Shown: positions 1 to 5,183 of the stretch, in pieces
Layout: each line of letters begins with the position of its first letter
How positions within the stretch are numbered: position 1 is the first letter of the stretch
Source of the DNA: Candidatus Aminicenantota bacterium
GTDB taxonomy: Bacteria; Acidobacteriota; UBA4820; DSQY01
Direction: 5' to 3'
NCBI GenBank assembly: GCA_027365515.1
Contig: DAHXMK010000185.1
Coordinates: forward strand, 1-7,041
DNA length: 7,041 nt
Program-made: the position numbers and the translations under genes
The notes under the pieces: generated by a model
Told to the model about the DNA's origin: nothing
Databases searched by the model: none
Seen by the model: only the letters and a program-made list of their open reading frames with translations

Positions 1-1
1 G

Positions 2-91
2 CAGTACCTGTTGAAGGTGGCGAGAGGGCGCGCCGACTGGTCCCCATCGGACCGCCTCCTCAAGATCACGCCCCTCCAGCCCGAGGGGTAG
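2..91 (+). CDS. C-terminal fragment of an unidentified protein (5' end outside window)
   Basis: The window opens inside a reading frame that runs 29 codons to a TAG at 89-91. Almost every third base in this frame is G or C, as in the clear genes further on, while the other open forward frame has mixed third bases. That is the main reason to call this the end of a real gene. The visible tail ends in ...LLKITPLQPEG, is basic in its first half and has no recognisable motif. I do not recognise the family. A hairpin follows the stop codon within a few bases, which fits the end of a transcription unit. A minus-strand gene cannot be excluded from so short a piece. Confidence 0.5.
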   Translation, partial: QYLLKVARGRADWSPSDRLLKITPLQPEG

Positions 92-94
92 AAC

Positions 95-112
95 CCCAAT
101 CCCGAGATTGGG
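95..112 (+). terminator. Hairpin just after the first stop codon, possible terminator
   Basis: CCCAATC (95-101) and GATTGGG (106-112) form a perfect 7-bp stem with a four-base loop CCGA, starting three bases after the stop at 91. The downstream bases contain only scattered Ts (CTTGGACATTTTCC), so an intrinsic terminator is possible but not textbook. Confidence 0.4.
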
Positions 113-230
113 CTTGGACATTTTCCACAGATAGCGACGAACGCTTGGTTTGGCTGGGAGGTTTCTTTCATCTCGAAAGGGATTGGGGCCTTCGAGCCGA
201 AGGCGAAGAAGGCGTCCAAGGGTGGGGGTT

Positions 231-275
231 CCTCCGTCTGGCTTTGCCAGCGGAGGGGGAGGGAATGGCCCTCCC
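231..275. repeat. Two adjacent GC-rich hairpins in the gap before the OsmC gene
   Basis: The first hairpin pairs 231-242 with 246-256. It has 11 base pairs with a single bulged T at 237 and a TTT loop. The second pairs GGGAGGG (257-263) with CCCTCCC (269-275) around the loop AATGG. They abut without a spacer. An A-rich stretch and a TCTTTT run follow at about 276-297. They could end the upstream transcript or form a leader structure for the OsmC gene at 362. I see no conserved riboswitch pattern. The rest of the 92-361 gap shows no gene with convincing codon use. Confidence 0.45.
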
Positions 276-361
276 AATAAGAAGAAAATCTCTTTTCCGT
301 CGAGAAAGACAAGTCAGTTAGAGGGCACTAAATTGCAGTCGTGGAATTTGGAGAGTAGACC

Positions 362-787
362 ATGAAGGCTCGTGCCCTTTGGATCGGCGCCGGCTCCTTC
401 GCCGGAGAGAGCGGTTCGGGCCACTGGGCGATGATGGACGCCCCCGAAGGCGACAAGCCCCAGTCGGCCCCGTCGCCGATGGAGTATCTTCTCTTGGGGC
501 TCTGCGGCTGCACCGGTGTTGACGTGAGGACGATCCTCGAAAAGATGCGGCAGAAGGTCAAGCGCATCGAGGTCTCCGCCGAGGCCGAGCGCGCCGGCGA
601 ATCCCCGAAGGTCTTCACGAAGATCGCCCTCAAGTATCTGGTCTCGGGCCGGGGCCTTGATCCCAAGAAGGTCCGCAAGGCGGTCGAGCTTTCTCGGGAC
701 AAATATTGCTCGGCCAGCGTCATGCTGGGTAAAACGGCCGAGATCACGCATGAGATAGAAATAATTGATGAGGGGATAAGTTCATAG
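362..787 (+). CDS. OsmC/Ohr-family protein, YhfA-like (putative thiol peroxidase)
   Basis: This 141-residue protein matches the short OsmC family closely, especially E. coli YhfA. Shared features are the N-terminal strand MKARALWIG, the GESGSGH turn (15-21), the segment SPMEYLLLGLCGC at the start of the long helix (38-50), and RDKYCSASVML (112-122). OsmC proteins act as small cytoplasmic homodimers that reduce organic hydroperoxides with two cysteines. The equivalent residues here are Cys50 and Cys116. An extra cysteine, Cys48, sits two residues before the first. Length is normal for the family and the gene looks intact. The ATG is preceded by GGAGAG (350-355) six bases upstream. It stands alone, convergent with the VWA-FHA gene, so the neighbours say little about its job. 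The family call is secure. Peroxide as substrate is inferred, since the YhfA branch is poorly characterised. Confidence 0.9.
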   Translation: MKARALWIGAGSFAGESGSGHWAMMDAPEGDKPQSAPSPMEYLLLGLCGCTGVDVRTILEKMRQKVKRIEVSAEAERAGESPKVFTKIALKYLVSGRGLDPKKVRKAVELSRDKYCSASVMLGKTAEITHEIEIIDEGISS

Positions 788-828
788 GTTGATAAGAGCC
801 GAGAAGCGGTTCTGCTGCTCCAACGAAT

Positions 829-868
829 CTGGCGGCCTGTCTTTGAGCAACCGCCTCCAGGCAGCCGG
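829..868. terminator. Imperfect hairpin between convergent genes, possible bidirectional terminator
   Basis: Bases 829-839 pair with 858-868 in 10 of 11 positions (one G-A mismatch, one G-T pair) around an 18-base loop. It lies between the OsmC stop at 787 and the end of the convergent VWA-FHA gene at 872. There is no T run on either side, so a terminator role is only a guess from position. Confidence 0.25.
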
Positions 869-871
869 GGC

Positions 872-2149
872 TCAGTTCAGCCTTCTCTGTTCCAGCCTGA
901 AGGTGAACTCGCATTGGCCGACGTGAATCACGCTTCCCGGCTTCAACTCTTTCAGCGTGACCCTTTCGCCGTTTAAGAAGGTGCCGTTGGTGGACTGGAG
1001 GTCGGCGAGGTAGTAGGCGCCCTCCTTCGGGATGATCCTGAAGTGCTGTCCCGAGAGCGTCTGGTCGGCGACCTGTATGGTGTTGACCTTGTCCCTTCCC
1101 ACCGAGACGACCTGGCTTGCCGGAAGCTGGAACATTCGTGGCGGGCCGCCGGGCCGCTTCAGCACCAGCACGGGAATTTCATCGAGCACCATCGTGTGGT
1201 CGAGAAGCTCGCTCGAAGGCGTCTTCTTCATCAGCGCCGGATCAATGTCGGGAAGCGGCGGCGCCGCCGGCGTCTGCGGCGAGACGCCGGGGTTGGTGAT
1301 CGCGAGCTTCTTTGCGAGGCACACGGGGCACTCCGTCTCCCACATGTTGAGGAGGTGGCCGCACTCCTCGCAGGCACGTTCCTCCGGCTTGCGCGTCCTT
1401 CGCAAAATGATCGCGGCGATTATTGCCAGCCCCGCCACCAGCACGCCAAGGATGACGAGGAGAATCGCGGTCATGTTGCCCTGCGGCTGTTTGGGCTGGA
1501 CCACCGGCGCGGGAGCGGGGAGCGGTTTCGCCGGTGCCGGCGGAGGCGGGAACTGGACCAGCGATGAGACGGTTTGCGAGAAAGACTGGCGAAGGTCCGC
1601 GCCCGGCAGTTCGCCGGCGTATTGGCCGCCCGTCAAAGTCGCCAGCCGCCTGAGAGTCTTGAGGTCCAGCGACGAGCCGAGCCCGGCGGTCACTATGCCG
1701 ACGTGGGCTTCGACGGCGCGCGAGGCCGCGTCCTCGAGGGTCACCGCCGAATTTTCGTCCTTGCCGTCCGTCACGAGAAGAATGACCCCCGGCTCCTTTT
1801 TTTCGGCGAGAGTCTTCACCGCGAAGAAAACGCAGTCGTAGAGGAGGGTGTAGTTTCCACCCTGTTCCAGCTTGGCAATCCCCGCCTGCAACTCCGAAGG
1901 GTCGGCGGTGAAATCGCAAACCTTAACCGGCGAATCGTTGAAGGCGTAAAGGCAGACCGGCCCCTGCGCCGCGAGCACCGGCATCATGTCGGCAAGAGCC
2001 TTTTTTGCCTCCTCGAATCGAGCCTTGGGAACCGACCTGGAGGTGTCAACCAATACGGCAGTCGGCGCCGCGAATGTTCCAATAGCGGCAAGAAGAGCCA
2101 GTGGCGCGGCGATCAAGAGCGCGGAGAAATTTCGACGAGAGGATCTCAT
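872..2149 (-). CDS. Membrane-anchored VWA domain protein with zinc ribbon and FHA domain
   Basis: This 425-residue protein has five parts. A basic, hydrophobic signal sequence covers residues 1-28. A von Willebrand A domain covers about 30-200, with a complete metal-binding MIDAS set: Asp35-Thr-Ser37-Arg-Ser39, Thr101 and Asp128 in VTDGKDE. A proline-rich linker follows (201-222), then one transmembrane helix (about 227-249) ended by basic RRTRK. Next come a CxxC-CxxC zinc ribbon (Cys260, 263, 274, 277) and, after a flexible spacer, an FHA domain (about 327-420) with Gly351-Arg352, Ser366, His369 and Asn388 in STNGTFLNG. FHA domains bind phosphothreonine; VWA domains bind protein partners through a metal ion. 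The expected topology is VWA outside the membrane and ribbon plus FHA in the cytoplasm. GGAGGT (2155-2160 complement) lies five bases before the ATG. No kinase or phosphatase partner is in the window. Domain calls are firm; the cellular role is unknown. Confidence 0.85.
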   Translation of the reverse strand: MRSSRRNFSALLIAAPLALLAAIGTFAAPTAVLVDTSRSVPKARFEEAKKALADMMPVLAAQGPVCLYAFNDSPVKVCDFTADPSELQAGIAKLEQGGNYTLLYDCVFFAVKTLAEKKEPGVILLVTDGKDENSAVTLEDAASRAVEAHVGIVTAGLGSSLDLKTLRRLATLTGGQYAGELPGADLRQSFSQTVSSLVQFPPPPAPAKPLPAPAPVVQPKQPQGNMTAILLVILGVLVAGLAIIAAIILRRTRKPEERACEECGHLLNMWETECPVCLAKKLAITNPGVSPQTPAAPPLPDIDPALMKKTPSSELLDHTMVLDEIPVLVLKRPGGPPRMFQLPASQVVSVGRDKVNTIQVADQTLSGQHFRIIPKEGAYYLADLQSTNGTFLNGERVTLKELKPGSVIHVGQCEFTFRLEQRRLN

Positions 2150-2169
2150 GGCCGACCTCCCACGGCCAT

Positions 2170-2175
2170 AGTATA
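2170..2175 (-). promoter_or_regulatory. Possible -10 box for the VWA-FHA gene
   Basis: On the minus strand TATACT lies about 20 bases upstream of the ATG at 2149, in a 156-base gap after alr. No good -35 hexamer stands 16-18 bases before it, so it is a weak call. It suggests that the gene may be transcribed apart from dnaB-alr. The rest of the gap (2176-2305) holds a CTGGCCAG palindrome (2268-2275) and no gene or clear terminator. Confidence 0.3.
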
Positions 2176-2305
2176 AGCCAGGGAGCTTCTCCGAGCCAGC
2201 GAACTATCAATCGAGCCATCGTTACAGGCGCGCTTTTGGCAAATCAAGATGATGAGAGTTTGAGGCGCTGGCCAGGTTAAGAGGCATTGCCGACCATCAG
2301 TCGCG

Positions 2306-3448
2306 TCACGTCCACTTGTCGTCGAGGAGGTATCGGCGGGCGACCCGATGGTTGATGTGGGTGGTGATTTCGTACGGTATCGTGCCCGACCATGCGGCCC
2401 AATCCGCGGGAGTCAGGCTCTCGCCGCCGTCCCTGCCCCACAGCGTGACAGGCTCGCCGGCATCCACGGGCCCGACGGCGTCAAGGTCAACGGCGCAGAG
2501 GTCCATGCTGACTCGTCCGAGAAGCTCGCACCGTTTCCCGCGCACGAGGACGTGGCCGCGCCCGTTTCCGGCGCACCTGGGCAGGCCGTCGGCGTAACCT
2601 ATTGGGAGTATGCCGACCTTCTGCGGCTTTGGAGTGACGTAGGAGGCGCCGTAGCCCACCGGGACGCCTTCGGGCAGGTTCTTCACCTGGATGACGATGG
2701 TCTTGAAGGCGGCCGCCGTTTCGAGGGAGATGTCAGGCAGTTTCGCGGAGGGGCGGAGGCCGTAAAGAGTGAGGCCGGGGCGGACCATCTTGAACCTGCT
2801 TTCCGGATGAGCGAGAAGCCCGGAGGAGTTGGCGAGGTCAATCCACTCGGGATCGTGGCCGGCGGCGCGGACCGCAGAGAGCATCTCTTTGAACGAGGCT
2901 ATTTGAGAATCGGTCTGGGGCGAGCCGGGATCATCGGCGCTAGCTAGGTTCGAGAAAACGCCTTCGACCTTGAGCCACGGGCGCGAGCTAAAGGCTTCGA
3001 GCGCCGCGGGCAGCTCCTCCGGCCTGAAGCCGAGCCTCCCCATGCCGCTGTCAACCTTCAAGTGGATGGAGACCGGCCTTCGCTCCGAAGCCTGAGAAAC
3101 CGCTTCCAATATTTCCAGGTTGTAGATCGCCGGAGTGAGCCGGTGGTGGAGCGCCGCCCTTGCCTGCGAGGGGTGCAGCGGGCCGAGCATCAGGATGGGG
3201 CGCTCGATGGCGGCCTCTCTCAGCACGACCGCCTCCTCAAGAAGCGCGACGCCAAACCATTCGGCCAGCGACGAGCGTTCCAAGGCCGAGGCCACCTGCA
3301 CGGCCCCGTGGCCGTACGCGTCGGCTTTGACGACGGCCAGAAGGGAGGCGCCCGCCGCGTGTCGCTTGAGTTTCTCGGCGTTTCGGCGGATCGCGTCCAG
3401 ATTTACTTCAAGGACGGTGGGACGATTTTCGAACCGCGGATCAGCCAT
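2306..3448 (-). CDS. alr: Alanine racemase (PLP-dependent)
   Basis: This cytoplasmic enzyme interconverts L- and D-alanine, supplying D-alanine for peptidoglycan. The 380-residue product covers the full fold-type III barrel and the C-terminal beta domain. The PLP lysine is Lys41 in VVKADAYGHG. The second catalytic base is Tyr266 in GYGASY. Other family positions seen are Lys131 in KVDSGMGRLG, Asn207-Ser208, Arg223 in VRPGLTLYG, and the late GYADGLPR and GRVSMDL motifs. I chose the ATG at 3448 because AGGGAG (3455-3460 complement) stands six bases upstream and the protein then begins at the normal distance from the lysine. A start at 3505 would add 19 residues and overlap dnaB by 65 bases. The chosen start overlaps the dnaB end by 8 bases, implying translational coupling. 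One oddity: the usual His of the T-H-F-A motif, which contacts PLP in the Geobacillus enzyme, is Asn167 here (FSNLASAD). Confidence 0.95.
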   Translation of the reverse strand: MADPRFENRPTVLEVNLDAIRRNAEKLKRHAAGASLLAVVKADAYGHGAVQVASALERSSLAEWFGVALLEEAVVLREAAIERPILMLGPLHPSQARAALHHRLTPAIYNLEILEAVSQASERRPVSIHLKVDSGMGRLGFRPEELPAALEAFSSRPWLKVEGVFSNLASADDPGSPQTDSQIASFKEMLSAVRAAGHDPEWIDLANSSGLLAHPESRFKMVRPGLTLYGLRPSAKLPDISLETAAAFKTIVIQVKNLPEGVPVGYGASYVTPKPQKVGILPIGYADGLPRCAGNGRGHVLVRGKRCELLGRVSMDLCAVDLDAVGPVDAGEPVTLWGRDGGESLTPADWAAWSGTIPYEITTHINHRVARRYLLDDKWT

Positions 3449-4847
3449 CGGCTTCTCCCTCGCCGAAGCCGGGAGTGTAATTGGCGAATTGAACCTCTTC
3501 TTCAAGGAAGGTGAGGGTGACGGTGTCGGTCGGGCCGTTGCGCTGCTTCGCCACTATGAGTTTGGCTCGTCCCCTCGACTCGGACTCTTCGGCCCTTGGG
3601 TTGGTGTTTCTGTGCAGGAACATGACGAGGTCGGCGTCCTGTTCTATCGAGCCCGAATCGCGAAGATCGGAGAGTATGGGTTCTTTCCCCTCGCCTCTCT
3701 TTTCGGGGGCGCGCGAAAGCTGCGAGAGTGCGATGAGCGGAACTTGCAGTTCTTTTGCCAGGGCCTTCAGCCCGCGCGAAATGGAGGAGACTTCCTGGTT
3801 CCGGTTTTCGAACTTGCCGGCTCCGCGCATCAACTGAAGATAGTCCACTATCACCATGTCCAGCCCTTTGGAGGCTTTGAGGCGCCTCAGCTTGGCGCCC
3901 ATTTCCAACAGGTTCAAGAGAGGGCTGTCATCAATATATATAGGCAGGCGCTCCAGCCGTACGAGAGACTTGGAAACTTCCGTCTGCCTCTCTTTCGGTA
4001 TTCGGCCGGTTCTTATCTTCCTCAGTTCAACGTGGCTGTCCATGCTCAACAGCCTGAAGAAAAGCTGCTCGGCGCTCATTTCAAGGCTGAAAAGCGCCGC
4101 GGAATGGCCGGCGTGAGCCGCGTTTATGGCCAGGCTCAGCGCGAAGGCGGTCTTGCCGACCGACGGGCGCGCGGCGACAATTATCAGGTCCGACTTTTGG
4201 AAGCCCGACGTCAAGTTGTCGAGTTGGCCAAACCCGGTCGAGACGCCGGTCACGTGCTCGTCCCTCTTGCTGAGGGCGAGAAGAGTCTCCATTGCCTGTG
4301 GCGCGAAATCCTTGAGGCTGACCAGGGTGCGCGTGACCATCCTCTCGCCGACGTCGAGGATCGCCTGCTCGGCCTGGGCGAGGACGGTTTCCGCGTCGCC
4401 GGACGAGGCGTAGGCGCTCGAAATTATGGTTGACGCCTTCTGGATGAGCCTCCGGAGAATCGCCTTATCCCTTATGATTCTGCTGTAGTGCTCAGCCGAT
4501 TCCAGAAGAGGCACGCCTTCTATCAACTCCGCGAGCTTGCCGGCGCCGCCCACGGCTTCAAGCTCGCCGCGCTGCCTGAGCGCGTCGGTGACGGTGACCA
4601 GGTCCATCGCCTGCTGCTTCTGGCGCAGATCCGCGAGCGCCCTGAAAATTCGCTTGTGGGCCGGGAAGGCGAAATCATCCTCGTGAAGGACCGGTCCCAC
4701 TTCATCAAGAAGAGCGTTGTTGAGAAGAACGGCGCCCAGAAGCCCGCGCTCCGCCTCCAAGTTGGCGGGCAACCCCTCCTTGGCTAGCAGGTCGTCAATG
4801 TGCCGCAACGACGCCTGGGGTGCGTGCTGAGGTTCCTGGTGCGCCAA
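3441..4847 (-). CDS. dnaB: Replicative DNA helicase DnaB
   Basis: DnaB is the hexameric ATP-driven helicase that unwinds DNA at the replication fork and recruits primase. With the TTG start chosen here it has 468 residues, close to the 471 of E. coli DnaB. The N-terminal domain begins around LPANLEAERGLLGAVLL (26-42). The RecA-like C-terminal domain has Walker A RPSVGKT with Lys232-Thr233, catalytic Glu256 in SLEMS, Walker B VIVDYLQLM with Asp335, an LSQLSR motif and the late KQRNGPTD segment that holds the arginine finger in the family. No intein or insertion is present. TTG at 4847 is preferred because a perfect GGAGG sits five bases upstream. The longer GTG form at 4943 would add 32 Pro/Thr-rich residues unlike the family, has poor ribosome-binding sequence, and its first codons lie in an inverted repeat and a likely promoter. 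alr follows with an 8-base overlap. Identity is certain; only the start is open. Confidence 0.95.
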   Translation of the reverse strand: MAHQEPQHAPQASLRHIDDLLAKEGLPANLEAERGLLGAVLLNNALLDEVGPVLHEDDFAFPAHKRIFRALADLRQKQQAMDLVTVTDALRQRGELEAVGGAGKLAELIEGVPLLESAEHYSRIIRDKAILRRLIQKASTIISSAYASSGDAETVLAQAEQAILDVGERMVTRTLVSLKDFAPQAMETLLALSKRDEHVTGVSTGFGQLDNLTSGFQKSDLIIVAARPSVGKTAFALSLAINAAHAGHSAALFSLEMSAEQLFFRLLSMDSHVELRKIRTGRIPKERQTEVSKSLVRLERLPIYIDDSPLLNLLEMGAKLRRLKASKGLDMVIVDYLQLMRGAGKFENRNQEVSSISRGLKALAKELQVPLIALSQLSRAPEKRGEGKEPILSDLRDSGSIEQDADLVMFLHRNTNPRAEESESRGRAKLIVAKQRNGPTDTVTLTFLEEEVQFANYTPGFGEGEADG

Positions 4848-4852
4848 AGGGG

Positions 4853-4857
4853 CCTCC
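4853..4857 (-). promoter_or_regulatory. Ribosome binding site that decides the dnaB start
   Basis: The complement of 4853-4857 reads GGAGG, five bases before a TTG codon at 4847-4845 in the dnaB frame. This is far better than AAGG only two bases before the GTG at 4943, and it is the main argument for the shorter DnaB. Confidence 0.6.
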
Positions 4858-4890
4858 GGGGGTGTCGCCGTAGTTTGCGGCGAGGTAGTA

Positions 4891-4920
4891 AAGGTACCAC
4901 TTCTGGGGGGGCATTGACAA
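4891..4920 (-). promoter_or_regulatory. Predicted promoter for dnaB-alr
   Basis: On the minus strand TTGTCA (4920-4915) is followed after 18 bases by TACCTT (4896-4891), with TGG just before it as in extended -10 promoters. Transcription would begin near 4884, giving a leader of about 37 bases to the TTG start at 4847. That also puts the alternative GTG at 4943 upstream of the transcript. The -10 match is weak, so this is a prediction. Confidence 0.4.
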
Positions 4921-4944
4921 GCCTCCCCGGAAGTGGGGTACACT
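4914..4944 (+). promoter_or_regulatory. Possible distal promoter for the pil operon
   Basis: A consensus TTGACA (4914-4919) precedes TACACT (4939-4944) by 19 bases, slightly longer than ideal. It shares its -35 bases, in the opposite sense, with the dnaB promoter candidate. Transcription from here would give pilM a leader of over 230 bases. Confidence 0.3.
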
Positions 4945-5098
4945 ACCTTCAGAGGGTCCGGCGCCGGCTGCGCAAAAGGCTCGTTCAGAACCGGCTCCGA
5001 TAGCTGTAACGCTTTACTGGCGGGAGTTTTAGGGTGGCAGCAACCGTAACGTGGAGCGGGAGGTAAACAGCGTGGAGAGGGGTAGGTTGTTTTTGCAC

Positions 5099-5127
5099 TT
5101 GACTTTTGGCTTTAAGAGGGATATCTT
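5099..5127 (+). promoter_or_regulatory. Predicted main promoter of the pilM operon
   Basis: TTGACT (5099-5104) and TATCTT (5122-5127) are separated by exactly 17 bases, a good sigma-70 type arrangement in a locally AT-rich patch of an otherwise GC-rich region. Transcription would begin around 5134, about 50 bases before pilM. Confidence 0.5.
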
Positions 5128-5131
5128 AAAG
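5110..5131. repeat. Palindrome overlapping the predicted pilM -10 box, possible operator
   Basis: CTTTAAGA (5110-5117) and TCTTAAAG (5124-5131) are a perfect 8-bp inverted repeat with a 6-base centre. The right half covers most of the -10 hexamer and the left half lies in the spacer, where a bound repressor would block RNA polymerase. One such palindrome is expected by chance in roughly this length of DNA, so position is the main argument. Confidence 0.4.
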
Positions 5132-5183
5132 TAGTGGATTAGTTTTCGGGGGCGCTTAGACGCCTTAGGAAGGGGAGCCTACG

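Larger units (their letters stand above)
4891..4949. repeat. Long nested inverted repeat in the dnaB/pilM control region
   Basis: Bases 4897-4911 and 4922-4936 are inverted copies at 13 of 15 positions, with a 10-base centre containing TTGACAA. Both mismatches would be G-U pairs in a plus-strand RNA. An outer pair, AAGGTA (4891-4896) and TACCTT (4944-4949), is a perfect inverted match, offset by 7 unpaired bases on the right. There is no T run after it, so it does not look like a terminator. It could be a regulator binding site built of two half-sites, or a strong RNA hairpin. Confidence 0.65.
4848..5183. other. Divergent intergenic region between dnaB and pilM
   Basis: These 336 bases separate two divergent operons. 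The left third holds the long inverted repeat and the opposed promoter-like elements listed separately. The middle (about 4950-5095) contains a CCGGCGCCGG palindrome (4958-4967), the repeated hexamer GTAACG and purine-rich stretches, but no reading frame with a credible start and codon use. I compared it with the c-di-GMP (GEMM) riboswitch, sometimes found before pilus genes, and found no match to its conserved core. The right part holds the best pilM promoter and its palindrome. Confidence 0.6.

Noticed and set aside
1..321. Plus-strand frame 1 stays open for over 100 codons from the window edge to about 321.
   Set aside because: Its third bases are mixed rather than G/C-rich, it runs through three hairpins, and the composition looks translated from non-coding GC-rich DNA. 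The competing frame ending at 91 has far better codon use.
2268..2275. CTGGCCAG palindrome after alr as a terminator or operator.
   Set aside because: It has no loop, no T run and no promoter near enough; an 8-base palindrome is expected by chance.
3135..4433. A 432-codon plus-strand open frame opposite dnaB and alr.
   Set aside because: It is an antisense shadow: dnaB and alr on the minus strand have all family motifs, and the shadow protein shows no domain.
4950..5100. Possible c-di-GMP (GEMM) riboswitch before pilM, suggested by GCGCAAAAGGCTC.
   Set aside because: The conserved GGCAAACC helix, tetraloop hairpin and distal GGTAGC-type segment are not present in order, so the resemblance is a short chance match.
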